Shown here one piece after another: positions 1 to 10,984 of a DNA stretch of 64,000 bases (positions are counted from its first letter, which is position 1; every line of letters starts with the position of its first letter). The DNA is from Sanchytrium tribonematis (Eukaryota; Sanchytriomycota; Sanchytriomycetes; Sanchytriales; Sanchytriaceae): the NCBI GenBank assembly GCA_018985235.1, contig JADGIG010000001.1, positions 1 through 64,000 of the forward strand, given 5' to 3'. The notes below the pieces were generated by a model that saw only the letters and a list, made by a program, of their open reading frames with translations, had not been told where the DNA came from and did not search any database. The translations under genes were made by a program, and so were the position numbers.

Positions 1-645
1 GTTTTGTCACCAAAAAAATAAATTTCCTTAAATCCTTCTTTCTCAACATGACGCAAGCAGTAAGTTTTATCCCATCTAAATGAAACAAGTATACCCTGTT
101 GGGAATGCATCAAATGAAATTTGGCCTCCAATAGAGTATGTCAATCCATAATCACCAAATTCTTCTTGCAATTTTTCAATAAACTTCGAGCGAATATTAT
201 GAATTTTGTCATATTTTTCGAATTCTAATCTTTCATCATAGCTGCAATTACGTCCTATCGGACTAATATTAATCATTCCACGTCTAAATTCGACAAAAGT
301 TCCTCGTTTTTGTGGAATATTCAAATCTGCAATATAACGCAAACAAAAATTGACCAATTTCGTGTATTTTTCTTCGCCTACAAACTGTAGAAAAGACTGG
401 GAAGCTAGAGGTTGTCCATCCTTGTATGCGGTAAGTCCATTTTCTGCGAAACAATAGTCAAACATTGTTAATACATTATCACCAAGCTGTTCGACTTGTT
501 TAGATAAGTCTGATCCTCCTACAAATCCAATAGTGACCTTATTTCTTAGTCGCTTTAATATCTCAAGCATTTCCGGCTCAACAGTTTTTCTAGCTTTTGT
601 TAAAGTACCGTCAACATCAAAAAGCACTAAAATATCCTTGGCCAT
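1..645 (-). CDS. SEC53: Phosphomannomutase, 3' end cut by window edge
   Basis: Converts mannose-6-phosphate to mannose-1-phosphate for GDP-mannose, N-glycan and GPI synthesis in the cytosol. The N-terminus has the HAD-family nucleophile motif DVDGTLT at residues 10-16, followed by typical eukaryotic PMM sequence. The reading frame hits TAG at 76-78, but this is the end of a 19-nt intron (76..94). Joining across it gives [29 protein letters not shown], the expected PMM continuation, which runs off the window at base 1. Start is the ATG at 645, with an AT-rich gap to the divergent AsnRS gene. Family identity is certain. Whether the gene has more introns beyond base 1 is unknown. Confidence 0.95.
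76..94 (-). other. 19-nt intron in phosphomannomutase, phase 2
   Basis: GTATACTTGTTTCATTTAG on the minus strand. Its removal restores the conserved PMM sequence (G-W-D-K-T-Y). Branch-like A at -6 in TCAT. If retained, the final TAG is in frame and stops translation. Confidence 0.93.
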
Positions 646-772
646 TTAGTGTTTCCAAATTTCTCCTACTTCTCAATTATTATTTTCATCGCTGATAACA
701 TTATCGCTTCTCAACAATTCATTTAATTAGAAAGTTAATAACACGGAGCTTTGTCAAATCTTATGAAAAATT

Positions 773-1996
773 ATGCATAACAAGGGAGACACAATGATAT
801 TGAGAAATAAAGTTGACTTCAATGGATGGATTAGGGCGATTAGAAAGAGCAAAACTGTCACCTTTATCCAAGCTAGTGATGGCAAACATGATACGCAGAT
901 TGTAACACCAATGAAATCAGTTTGGACTGTGGGTTCAGCTATACATTGTATAGGAAATACACAAATACATAATGGGAAACCAGAACTGCATGCTGAAAAA
1001 ATTACTCTTATCTCTAAATGCGATTCATTGAAATATCCTTTGCAAAACAAAAGACATACTTTAGAATTTTTAAGGAAATATCCTCATCTAAATTCTAGAC
1101 GAATTTTTCATAATACAATATTGCAATTTAGGGATTTTCTGAGTTTAGAAATTAGTAACTACTTTCATGCTCAAGATTTCTTGAATGTACATACACCTAT
1201 ACTAACATCTAATGACTGCGAGGGTGCTGGGGAAACACTTAATGTCAAGAACGATATGTTCAACGCGAAGCCTTATATGACTGTAAGTGCGCAACTCCAT
1301 TTAGAAGCAATTGGTGCTGGTTTTAAGAACGTCTATACTTTAAGTCCATGTTTTCGGGCGGAAAAAACATTGTCCAGTAAGCATTTAGCAGAATTTTACA
1401 TGTTGGAAGTGGAGATGCACTTTCTCGATGATATAAATTCATTAATGGATTTTGTGGAAAATCTCTTTCTTTTTCTGGTGCAAAAGTCAAACGAATTCAT
1501 GAAGAACAAAGCGGAAAAGTTAGGAACCGAAGTAGACTTTTATTTTGAAGAGAAAAAATTCGACAAAATAGAACGAATAACTTATGACGACGCATTTGAC
1601 CGACTTTCGAAAGCAAAAAGATACTTTGAAACACCTTTAAAATACGGTGATCTTTCCAGTGAACATGAACAATGTCTTGTAGAATTAATGGAAGGTCCCA
1701 CATTTGTCACGCATTATCCTAAATCACACAAGCCATTTTATATGAAAACTGAAAATGACAAGGCAATTTGTTTTGACTTTTTAGTTCCCAAGGTGGGTGA
1801 ATTGGTGGGAGGTTCATTAAGGGAATTGGATTTGAAAACTGCTTTGCCTTGGTACAATGAATTGCGAGAATTCAACAAAGTTCCGCATGGTGGATTTGGC
1901 TTGGGTTTCGAAAGGTTAATCATGTTTATAATGAATCTACACTCAATACGAGAAGCAAAGCCATTCCCTAGATATTACAAGCATTTATTGTGCTAA
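773..1996 (+). CDS. Asparaginyl-tRNA synthetase, mitochondrial/bacterial type
   Basis: Charges tRNA-Asn with asparagine. At about 400 residues it matches the bacterial/mitochondrial (NARS2/SLM5) type rather than the longer cytosolic enzyme. It shows an N-terminal OB-fold anticodon-binding region (about residues 10-90), a class II core with DCEGAGE, the AQLHLEAI motif and CFRAE (motif 2), and a C-terminal GGFGLGFERL (motif 3). The start could be the ATG at 773 or the one at 794 (MILRNKVDF), which begins directly at the OB fold. No clear presequence is seen. Mitochondrial location is inferred from family type. Confidence 0.88.
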   Translation: MHNKGDTMILRNKVDFNGWIRAIRKSKTVTFIQASDGKHDTQIVTPMKSVWTVGSAIHCIGNTQIHNGKPELHAEKITLISKCDSLKYPLQNKRHTLEFLRKYPHLNSRRIFHNTILQFRDFLSLEISNYFHAQDFLNVHTPILTSNDCEGAGETLNVKNDMFNAKPYMTVSAQLHLEAIGAGFKNVYTLSPCFRAEKTLSSKHLAEFYMLEVEMHFLDDINSLMDFVENLFLFLVQKSNEFMKNKAEKLGTEVDFYFEEKKFDKIERITYDDAFDRLSKAKRYFETPLKYGDLSSEHEQCLVELMEGPTFVTHYPKSHKPFYMKTENDKAICFDFLVPKVGELVGGSLRELDLKTALPWYNELREFNKVPHGGFGLGFERLIMFIMNLHSIREAKPFPRYYKHLLC

Positions 1997-4063
1997 CCCC
2001 ATACGTCTAAGAGTAAACGACCTTCAGTTTTCATTTTCGCTAACCCCTTTTTAATATGAGCCATCTCCTCCATAACAGTTTCCACTTCTCTGGCCATTGC
2101 GGTATCCCCGCAAATATAAACATAGCCTCGTTCAACTACATTTAATACAAATTCTGGATAACTTTTTAACCTGTGTTGTACATAACATTTTTCATTAGTC
2201 TCACGACTATATGCAGTGTCATAAACATCTAAAAGGCCTTCTTTTACACCGTCATCGAAATCGTTCCTATAAATTGTTTCATCTTTAGTCCTGCAGCCGA
2301 AAAGAAACAAAATTGAATTTTCTTTCAAAGCAGAATTTGGACTGCAATCCTCTTCAAAACAATATGATATTGAATGGTTATCATTTTCGATTAATTTGCT
2401 ATTGACAATTCTTTTAGTGCCGTATCTTTGAGATCTATGCCTGAGTTCCCTTAAGAGTCCCCTAAATGGTGCTACACCGGTGCCTTTATTAGTAATTTAT
2501 ACCTGGCCCAACCCATAACATCGGAACTGGGTATTTGGGAATTTTAAAATTTGACTTTCTTGTAAAAACTGGGACTATTAAGGGCGAAATCTGTCCGTCA
2601 GATTTATGATACCTTTGAAGATATTTCTCACATCTAGTGAAATATGATGTACATAAACCTTTCATTTTTTTAGATTTGGTTTCAGAAACAAGTCCATTTT
2701 TTATCATTGAAGGCTGTTCCATATTATAGTCAACAGTGATGGCACAAACACTAATTGAATCGCCAAGCCTTTCACTGCTTGTGATGCTGTACCATCGTGC
2801 AGCAATTCGAGTCATATAGAGCAAAATGCATTCTAAAACCTTCTCGGTTGGTGGGATTTGTAGTAATTTAACGAAATCCATTATGGATAACTTTTTGTCA
2901 AACACATACATTTTATAAAATTCATCATTGACAATTTGCGCATATCCTAAGGATTTAAACTTTTGTATGAGATTAATAGGCACTGGTGCACTGAGATCAA
3001 TATAGAATCTCAATAGAGTACGAATCGTTCGAGCTGGCTCTTTTTCCCACAAAACGACTGTATCGAGTTTTGTTCTTCCAATGATTACATCTTCATTGAA
3101 TAGAAAGTTCGAATCAACAATAGTTGGACCATTTATGACTTTTAATTCTTGTTCCTCCGTCTTTTCGTCTAGACTAAAGTAATTTACCATTTCCAAAACG
3201 TTTTCCAAGCTATTTTGCGGATAAATCGCAACATGATCTCCATACTCCCAATTTAGTTTTGGTTCTTTATCGTTTAATTCGAACTCTAAATGCCAACAAA
3301 TTCTGTCCTTTTCAAATATTTTATCAATATTGGCTATTCTCAACAACTTGGGATATGTCCGATCTACAACCAACTCGTGGATCGGCAGTCCAAGAAGAAT
3401 ATTTTCTTTGGTCGAATTGTATATGACATCTATGTTCTTGTCAGTTTTGCTCATTTTTAAACCAAACTTACTGCCATATTCTATTAAAAATGGTTCAAAC
3501 TCTGATATAAAATTATAAAATTCCATTTCTAATGATTTGGTTTCATCCAGTTCTTTGTATAATAGTGGTTTTCCAATAAGTTTTTTAAGATGCCTTGCGG
3601 CTTGGTTAAATCTTGGATACGTTGAACTGCCAAGACCAAGAATTACTGAATCCATATCACTGAAAATATTATCATCTGATTGCTTCAATTCTTTATAAAA
3701 TGTGATAGCATCATCGGATGGATCGCCATCCCCAAAGGTGCTCACAACAAAAATTATTAGTTTACATGGCAATTTAATTCTCAAATCAATTTTGCCAACA
3801 TTTACGACAATTGCAGACATAGCATAAGTAAGAATTATATCTTGCAATTTCTTCGAATAGTACAATGCATTTCCTGTTTGAGTAGAGTACAATATAATCA
3901 CATCGCTATTTACAATTTTAACTTCTTCCTCAACTTGAATTTGGTCTTGAAATTGAGCTTGTTTAAGCATGAGTTCTTTCATAAAATCATCTTCAGGATT
4001 CTTTTTTATAAATTTATAATAAACTACGATGCATATTGCAAAAATTAAAGCCAATTCCAACAT
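1993..4063 (-). CDS. NCP1: NADPH-cytochrome P450 reductase, one 19-nt intron
   Basis: Diflavin reductase that passes electrons from NADPH through FAD and FMN to ER P450s and sterol enzymes. The spliced product is 683 aa, the usual family length. Residues 1-20 are a membrane anchor. The flavodoxin FMN motif STQTGNA is at 60-66, with a second FMN loop FGDGDPSDDA, the FAD motif RWYSITSS near 430, and the NADPH motif GPGTGVAPFRG, which is created only when intron 2484..2502 is removed. The C-terminus reads DVWG, close to the family's usual DVWS. The stop overlaps the 3' end of the convergent AsnRS gene by four bases. The N-terminal anchor separates it from soluble TAH18. Confidence 0.92.
2484..2502 (-). 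other. 19-nt intron in P450 reductase, phase 1
   Basis: GTATAAATTACTAATAAAG on the minus strand. It is the only one of the set with a yeast-like TACTAAT branch sequence and an AAG rather than TAG acceptor. The branch A still lies at -6. Splicing creates the GPGTGVAPFRG motif. Retention stops at the internal TAA. Confidence 0.93.
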
Positions 4064-4119
4064 TGAAAACTCCTTAAATTTGTTAGAGAAGAAAATAATT
4101 AATTTACTCCAAGCATAGA

Positions 4120-5220
4120 TTAGTTCAATTTGCCATAATCCTGCTTCTCTTTGATTTTACGCTCTGTATAATACACAAAACTATCAATCAGACCCGCGAC
4201 AGTAAAAACACCACCAACGATTGCACAAATATTAATTAACATTTCTATCCACGACGATTTGTATTCTCGATAATGAATCTGAATAGGGGATATATCAAAA
4301 TCAAAGAATACACCAGGCAGACCAGTAGCTTGCCCGTTGGAAGACCCAACATCCCTGTAGTGGTGAGTAACTGAATATTGATTGGTGCTGAGCTTGGTGT
4401 GATTCAAAAACTGGTACTGTGTGCTTATAACCTTTACGAAATATTTGAAATTTGTACTAGTCGATTTTTTTGAATCAGGATGGCTCATGTAGGTATGATC
4501 CAAAGGACTCGGTCTAACTCGAGTTCCAAAGCTTAAATAGTGTATGTTATGGCTGAAGTCGTAATCACGTTTTGAATATGGTAGTAGAGCGTGAACATGA
4601 GCGCCACCCATTTGAAAACTTTGACCGGCAGCAAAATGAAAATTACCTTGGATTTTATGGATAGAAAATTCTCCGCTCATATTACAGCCTTCAAAACTCT
4701 GAGTTTTTACCAGCTCTTCCATATTCTCACTAGCACATTGTTGTGTTGCCATAATATCTAAGACACTCCAACCCTTGATGGAATATGCGCTTTTCAATTC
4801 GTCACAAGTATTACAACATTTATGTTTCTCACTTTCAGCTCCAAAGCAGCTTCCGCAATCTTTGATATCTTTAATCGATGCCTTGGTAACATGTATGACC
4901 TTACCACTTTCATCGAGCCGGGTCTTGGCGACATTTTCTGACACTGCTTCTGTATGGTCTCCAGTATTGTCTAGTACATCAAGGCTGAGCAAGAAGCAAG
5001 GAACTTTTGGAAATGTTATATTAAAATAAACCTCCATTAATTGATTTCGTTCAGTATCCACTGACATAGAGTGATCAACCTTTACGGAAAACCCATCCCA
5101 AAGTTCTGAAAGAATTAATATAAATATTATTCCGAGAGTAGCAATGGATATAGATGCACCAGATTTTGTTCGAATTTGATTTTCCCTGTTTATCTTTTGC
5201 AGAATATCAAATTGTTGCAT
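4120..5220 (-). CDS. ERV46: ER-Golgi cargo receptor, ERV46/ERGIC3 family
   Basis: Membrane protein that cycles between ER and Golgi in COPI/COPII vesicles, usually paired with ERV41. The 366 aa match the family length. One membrane segment lies near residues 25-43 and a second near 330-350, with a large lumenal domain between them. This domain has the family's cysteine cluster (CGSCFGAE... KCCNTCDEL, about 123-143) and the conserved FHFAAGQSFQ and H-x2-LSFG stretches. The short tail KDYGKLN follows the second membrane segment. It sits 56 bases downstream of the P450 reductase start on the same strand. Confidence 0.92.
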   Translation of the reverse strand: MQQFDILQKINRENQIRTKSGASISIATLGIIFILILSELWDGFSVKVDHSMSVDTERNQLMEVYFNITFPKVPCFLLSLDVLDNTGDHTEAVSENVAKTRLDESGKVIHVTKASIKDIKDCGSCFGAESEKHKCCNTCDELKSAYSIKGWSVLDIMATQQCASENMEELVKTQSFEGCNMSGEFSIHKIQGNFHFAAGQSFQMGGAHVHALLPYSKRDYDFSHNIHYLSFGTRVRPSPLDHTYMSHPDSKKSTSTNFKYFVKVISTQYQFLNHTKLSTNQYSVTHHYRDVGSSNGQATGLPGVFFDFDISPIQIHYREYKSSWIEMLINICAIVGGVFTVAGLIDSFVYYTERKIKEKQDYGKLN

Positions 5221-5277
5221 GAGAATTGTTTCAAAAAACTTTGCAAATGGTTAAATATACATTTTATTATAATAAAG

Positions 5278-5772
5278 CTAAAGCGATTTTTTCTTTTTCT
5301 TATTACTTGATGGACTAGATGCCTTACGGAGAAATGTCTGATGCGGTCTCCATCCCACAAACCAATTTTGATCGGAATAGCCACAATAACTCGACGAAAA
5401 TGGATTTAAGGCTCCAAACTCTAACTTATAGTACTGGTTAAGAGTAAAATTGAAATCATCGTACATCTTTTTTTCCAAGGAGTCTAAGTGTGTATATATT
5501 GACGTTTCTGCAAAGGAACCTTTTTGAGTAGTATGTGTATCACTAGTATTTAAGCTAAATTTTGAGTATTTTGACATCCTGTTGACTATTGTATAAAACA
5601 CAACATAAAAATTCTCAAAACTTTTGTCATGAAGTGCATTCAAATAAAAATCATTATTGATGGACCTTATGTTAATAACGGAGTCTGATTCTAATAGCAG
5701 TCTGTATTTTTCTTCGTCTTTTTCCGGAGCTTGCAAAGGCACACGATATAATGGGCTCAAGAAATGAACCAT
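5278..5772 (-). CDS. Unrecognised 164-aa protein with lysine-rich tail
   Basis: I do not recognise a family. The product is soluble-looking and mixed alpha/beta, rich in Phe/Tyr and Asn/Ser, and ends in a basic tail KKKKKSL that could be nuclear-localising. It fits between two same-strand genes with only 16 bases to the upstream Kazal-protein stop. The frame is open and lacks an overlapping better candidate, so I take it as a real gene. Confidence 0.6.
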   Translation of the reverse strand: MVHFLSPLYRVPLQAPEKDEEKYRLLLESDSVINIRSINNDFYLNALHDKSFENFYVVFYTIVNRMSKYSKFSLNTSDTHTTQKGSFAETSIYTHLDSLEKKMYDDFNFTLNQYYKLEFGALNPFSSSYCGYSDQNWFVGWRPHQTFLRKASSPSSNKKKKKSL

Positions 5773-5788
5773 GAGTTTTGGGGGAGTA

Positions 5789-6493
5789 TCAAAAATTTAT
5801 TAAAAGTATTGTGGTGAGGAATATCATGCTCAAGCTTATTGGTGATGTTGACGCACCTGATTTCTTGGTAATATCCTGATTTTCTACTGGTGCCGTGGAG
5901 TTGCTTGAGGAATCGCTGCTATTATCGGAGCTAGGGTCTGTCATTGAATCGGAGCCTAAAGAATCATCCGAGCACTCACCAGGTTTTGTTTTTGTTATAC
6001 CCTTACATTTTGCTTGACAAATGTTTTCAAAGGTAGTACCATCACCACAAACTGGTTTATATTCGGACGAGCACGAATCGCAACTCCCAGAGCCACTGCT
6101 AGAATCACCACCAGAAGTGGCGTCTACTTCGCTTTGTTTGCACTTTCTGTGGAATTGTATACTCATTTGCTGACATGTTGCGTAACAAGGATTCTTCAAG
6201 CTTGCAAGTTGCGTGCCAAGCTTGGCGCATACAAATTGCACGGGTTGCCGTTCGCAATAGCTGCAATCTTTGACTCCTGAATTGCCCATACCACTATTCA
6301 TCGAGCCCATGCTATTCATCGAGCCCATGCCGCTCATTGAATTTCCTCCCATTCCCATTCCCATTCCTGTTCCAGTTCCCATTCCATTATTCATTTTCAT
6401 GCTTGAACTTCCCATTGCTGAGAGTTGTGGTTGTTGATTCCCACCCATTCTAGCGTTCATCATTGCAGTTGCTTCAATTATAAATAGAGTCAT
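5789..6493 (-). CDS. Secreted, GPI-anchored-like protein with Kazal-type domains
   Basis: Two cysteine-rich modules of Kazal serine-protease-inhibitor type are visible. The second is clear (C-x2-C...PVCGDGTTFENICQAKC...C) and the first is degenerate (CERQPVQFVCAKLG...C). A Met/Gly/Ser-rich stretch precedes them and a Ser/Asp/Asn-rich linker follows. The last 20 residues are hydrophobic after a small-residue site (KKSGASTS), typical of a GPI signal. I chose the ATG at 6493 because MTLFIIEATAMM can act as a short signal sequence. The frame stays open upstream to an ATG at 6808, giving 339 aa, but that part lies antisense to the SCC3-like gene. A surface or secreted role is inferred. Confidence 0.7.
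   Translation of the reverse strand: MTLFIIEATAMMNARMGGNQQPQLSAMGSSSMKMNNGMGTGTGMGMGMGGNSMSGMGSMNSMGSMNSGMGNSGVKDCSYCERQPVQFVCAKLGTQLASLKNPCYATCQQMSIQFHRKCKQSEVDATSGGDSSSGSGSCDSCSSEYKPVCGDGTTFENICQAKCKGITKTKPGECSDDSLGSDSMTDPSSDNSSDSSSNSTAPVENQDITKKSGASTSPISLSMIFLTTILLINF
6294..6329. repeat. Two exact 18-bp tandem units in the Kazal-protein gene
   Basis: The unit CTATTCATCGAGCCCATG occurs at 6294-6311 and again at 6312-6329, and related half-units follow. On the minus strand it encodes the repeating Met-Gly-Ser-Met-Asn-Ser run. This suggests local repeat expansion in the low-complexity region. Confidence 0.9.
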
Positions 6494-6686
6494 AGGGATG
6501 GTCCATTCGATTGATTTAAACCTAGTTTGTGATCTATTGCAACGTAAAAAATATTTTGATTCGCTCTCAGGATCACAATAACCTGATGCAAATTTCTGTG
6601 TCAGCCAAGATCTTAAAGAGCTTCCACAATGTTGCACATATTTCAAGCCTTCAATTACCAGTATATTGTAAACATTTTTTTGAAAC

Positions 6687-9600
6687 TTGTGGCTGATGTT
6701 GTCCATTCTTAAAAATGCCAATACAACACCCGCCATCACAGAATTGGCTTCGAAGCCATTTAAGGCCTTCAAAAGCTTGTTGTCTGAGATCTGCGCAGTA
6801 GAAGACATCTATGAGGCTATATTTGAAAATTCAATTGTAAACACTACCGCTCACCCAGCAATGATGTTGGATGATAATGGTGAATCATATCTTTGGTATG
6901 AATTTGATCTTCATTGGCATTCTAATCGAAAACTAGGTAGAAAACATGCACATCAAGTGCTTAGTTTGCATACTAAATTTGTGAGCTACCTAAAAGCCCT
7001 TGTATTAAGACACCCAGACGAAGTTGACGGGCTAATCGAAATTGCTTTGGAAGGATCAAAGTCATTATACCGTCCTATTAGGCAAATCACCACTCTTATT
7101 GGTTTGCACTTGATTGTCAGCTGGGTGGAATCCGGACGTGATTCAACCTTGCTTGTTGATAAAATTTTAAAAAAGAGACTATGCGATACTGACTTGAACA
7201 TAAGTGTCATGGTCATGATATACTTGAGTGAAATTTACCTCCTTGACTCTGATTATAGTTGTAAAAAGCTTAATGATTGCTTGGTCAACCTCTCTTCTTG
7301 GATGCAGTCAAATCAGGAAGTTCTTCGCAAAACTGCAGTTTATGTTATATATAAAATTCATAATATCAAAGAGGATCAACTGCAATACCGATTAAAAGAA
7401 CTTGTTGAGAGGAATATTTTATCATTAGCCACTGGAATATTCTCGCCTTCTGACTATCACATTTTAGTTCTATCCTGGGCTATGAATTGTCACATTATCA
7501 ATCCCAAAATATTAGTCTTACTCGCTGATAAAGCTTTGGGAGTCAAAAAGAAAGAGTTATTTGAAATGATTAAATCTTACTTGGGATTTTCGTCAAATTT
7601 TCATAATGATTCTTTATTGAATGAATACATTGGAGTTTGTAAATTCTTTGGTCTGATGATGTATGAACTTGAACAATTTGAAGTGGGGTCTTCGGAATAT
7701 GATAAATCAGCATTTTTAAATTTTTATCTTCAAAAATTCGACTTATTAATTTACCGTCTTTACGGTACAAAATTCGATACATTTGTTAGCCCACAATCTA
7801 TGAAGTTAAACAAAGTAGAGATACCCGATTATCTGGAGGAATTAGAGGGTGGTGAGAATATACCAGCATTCATATCCGAATTTATTCCCTTAGACCTTAT
7901 TGTCCGACTTCAACTTGTTCGTAATAATCCAAACTATTTCAAATCTTACTTTATGGGAGGAACGTATTTATTTGAGAGTAAAACCTACCGAGAAGAGTCC
8001 AACATTCACGATTTGCTAGAGTCCACAAAAGTGACAGAAGCAGATGAAGAAGTGGACATGTCGAGTTCCAGCGGGTATTTGAAATTTGTTAAAGTAACTT
8101 GTTCAAGTCTGCAATTATTGACTTGTCTTGAAGTCGCTAGATATTTGAATCTAAATGTCCAATTTGATTTAAATAGGTACTGCTCCTTTGAGTCATACCT
8201 GTTATACAATAAGAAATATAGTCCTATCAACGAATTTTCTTGGGAAAAGGCGCCAAACTTCTTCAAGATTTCGAATTTGGATCAAGAAATAGATTTTCTT
8301 CACTCTTTGTTTTCAAAGTTGGACAAAGAATCCACCAACATGTTTTCATTGGTTCAAAGTATCTCTTTCTTTATAAACCAATATGACGGCGATTCATCGC
8401 AAATCGCAGGACTCGTTCAACATTGTGTTAACAAACTAATCGAGGCTGCGCTACAAGAAAGCGACGATATACACAAGCTAAACTATTTTCAACATGTATG
8501 CTGTATTTTACAAGCATCATCAAAACTAGAGCCTCTTGAATTAAGCGAACAATTTCAGTCCCAAATATGCTTCACAATTAATGAAATAATTGCTTCAGGA
8601 GACGACTATCAGATACTAAAATCATGTCAAATTCTTAACTTGTTTTTTCAATGTCAAATTCTAGAAAGTGATAATCTAGTTGTCCTTCAAGGTGCTTCTT
8701 TACATATATTAAAAAAAATTCCAGATATTTACCAAAACAATTACTTTGACTATACGACAGTCCTCCCAACATTTCAACAAAATTACATGTTTTTATCTTT
8801 GTCTGAAATACTTCTCATTCTAAACACAGAAATGCAAAGAATCTTAAGTGGAAATCCACATCCAGGCGTGATTAAAAGACAAATTTCGAATTTGATATTG
8901 TCTGTAACCGCAATAACAAATCTGTTTATTGATTTATCAAAGCTAAATTCTAAAAAAATTGAATTTTTAAAAAAATGCTACACTTATTTGCAAAAATTTC
9001 TAGGATCTTTTATACAACAACACGAGGATTTCAATCTTTATCTCACTAATTTATCGGGGTTACATCGAAGCATACTGAAAATGATTGCTACAATTAGTGA
9101 AGAGAATGTTGATCTGTTAATTGGGTTTGATAAATTACTACTTGATTTAGTCAAACAGAAGCGAGGCAGGGAAATGCAGACGCTGATTGAAACTGATGCT
9201 GTGGTGGAAATGTATTTGTTATTGATATAGATTAAGAGCTGTAGATTTGGGAGCAATTAAGAAAGATGTGTTTCTTCAATTAAAACAAAATGTTGGAGCA
9301 TACTACAACTGTTTATGCAAAGTAGCAGGGATCGGAGGGCTCAAAGCACAAAAGTTGAATCAAGGACGCAAGAAGAAAAAATTAGCCGCAGTAGAGGTAC
9401 GGAATGCGTCATCGGTCAGCTCACCGATAGGAAAGCGTGGTGCAACATTAAGAATACCAAAATTGAATACGAAGAGAAAAGTAGAAGACTCTGGAGATGA
9501 ATCTGTAAAAAAAATATTGACTGAGCCTGAGACCCGGTCTAGTTCGTCTGAATTGGGATTCGACGAGGCCGAAAATTCTAGTATTATCGAATTTGATTAA
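6687..9600 (+). CDS. Cohesin subunit SCC3/STAG-like, one 19-nt intron
   Basis: All-helical protein of about 964 aa once intron 9212..9230 is removed. Two stretches fit the STAG/stromalin family: YLKALV...SLYRPIRQITTLIGLHLI resembles the STAG-domain WL..L.....RAFRHTAT segment, and KILKKRLCDTDLNISV followed by W-M-Q-S-N-Q-E-V-L-R-K-T-A resembles the SCD repeat. The C-terminus, encoded after the intron, is basic then acidic and Ser-rich. SCC3 binds the RAD21-SMC1/3 cohesin ring and DNA. The start at 6687 is uncertain: the first 40 codons overlap an open antisense frame of the Kazal-protein gene, and a later ATG (6862) is possible. The family assignment is by eye and divergent. Confidence 0.6.
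9212..9230 (+). other. 19-nt intron in SCC3-like gene, phase 2
   Basis: GTATTTGTTATTGATATAG. Splicing joins VVE-I-LRAVDLGAIKK in one frame and makes the whole gene a multiple of three. Retained, it ends at its own TAG. A at -6. Confidence 0.9.
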
Positions 9601-9614
9601 ATAAATTATTTATT
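9600..9614. terminator. Shared AT-rich poly(A) element between convergent genes
   Basis: AATAAATTATTTATT gives an AATAAA on each strand: bases 9600-9605 for the SCC3-like gene and, as TTTATT, 9609-9614 for aspartate aminotransferase. The minus-strand copy encodes the last two residues (Asn-Lys) of the aminotransferase. Role as a poly(A) signal is inferred. Confidence 0.55.
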
Positions 9615-10830
9615 ACGTACAACTTTATCGACGCTGCTACAAAAATAATCCAGATTAGATTCAATTAAGCCACACATGCTGATTCTTCCATTGTCAGTCA
9701 TATAAATATGAAACTCATTTTTGAGTCTTAGCACTTGCTGCTTATTTAAACCAGTAAATGAGAACATCCCAATTTGTGAGGTTATATGGTCCCATGTGCC
9801 TGGTGTTTGCAGCTTGTCCAAACGACTTTTAACACCATCTCTCATTGCGCAAATTCTTCCCGACATTTCTCTGAGCTCTTCTTCCCATTCTTTATACAAT
9901 TGTGGACTACTTAGAATCGTTGAAACAATTCTAGCACCAAATGCAGGGCAATTAGATACCATAGCTCGCGTAATCTTGCAGAGGTGAGATGTGACTTTTT
10001 CGCATGCTTCCGAAGAAGTGCACGCAACAACTAAACTTCCTACTCTTTCACAATACAATCCAAAATTTTTGCTAAATGATGAAGCAACTAGACACTCTAA
10101 TTTTAAATCATTAATGAAATATCTCATAGCCCATGCATCTCTTGTTAAATCACCAGATGCAAATCCTTGATAAGCATTATCAAAAAAGGCCAGATGACCT
10201 TTATCAGAGATCAGAGATGCTATTTCTTTCCATTGCGCCTCATTCAAATCAACTCCGGTTCTATATTACAAAAAATTACGGATTATGTGCACATGCATGG
10301 AGCAGTATCACGGATCCATTAGGAGCATTCATGATATCAGTTTTCATATCATTAAAAGCCAGCCCTCTTGTGGAAGGGTCGTAATACCTGTATTCTTCCA
10401 CTTTAAGGCCAACACATTCGAAAATAGCCCGATGATTCGCCCAGGTTGGATTACTAATAAGAACTGTCGTATTCGAAAGCGTATTTTTAATAAATTCAGC
10501 CCCAATTCTTAAAGCACCAGTTCCACTTATTGCTTGTACAATCGAAAACCTATCCTCTTCATTTCCAGTCACAAGCTTCAACGCGTGCTTTCGAAAAAGT
10601 GAATGGCCAGCAATTGGAAGATATTCATGATCTTCTTTTCCATTTATGATATCTTCAGCTTTTCGGACTACTTTTAAAACATGAGTTTTGCCTTGCTCGT
10701 CTCTATATGCACCAACACCCAGATTAATTTTATTTTCAAATTTATCAGCCTTGAAAGTATCAGTCAGGTTGAATATCGCATCTGGTGGTAACAGTTCCAC
10801 AGATTGAAAATGAGAAGGAGAAGCTCTCAT
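9606..10830 (-). CDS. Aspartate aminotransferase, one 19-nt intron
   Basis: PLP enzyme interconverting aspartate/2-oxoglutarate and oxaloacetate/glutamate. The spliced length is 401 aa, as usual for the family. Visible features are INLGVGAYRDEQGK near residue 35, SGTGALRIGAEF, NPTWANH, HACAHNPTGVDL (completed by splicing), the substrate-site FFDNAYQGFASGDL, and the PLP-lysine region SFSKNFGLYCERVG. There is no obvious presequence before the VELLPPDAIF start of the fold, so the cytosolic (GOT1) type is more likely. The stop faces the SCC3-like gene five bases away. Confidence 0.95.
10261..10279 (-). other. 19-nt intron in aspartate aminotransferase, phase 2
   Basis: GTAATTTTTTGTAATATAG on the minus strand. 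Removal restores HNPTGVDLNEAQW. Retention gives an immediate in-frame TAA from the donor. A at -6. Confidence 0.95.
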
Positions 10831-10984
10831 ATCAGTATTTCAAGGAGAATGATTAGTAATTTAGAGCATTGTTTCTCAATAGCCAATAGATTAATTTAAA
10901 TCAATACAAACTTTCATCTCAGCATGAATCAAGAAAATATTGTGAATACTTTTCGAACTGAAAAGTGTTTAGAATCTCCTTGTA

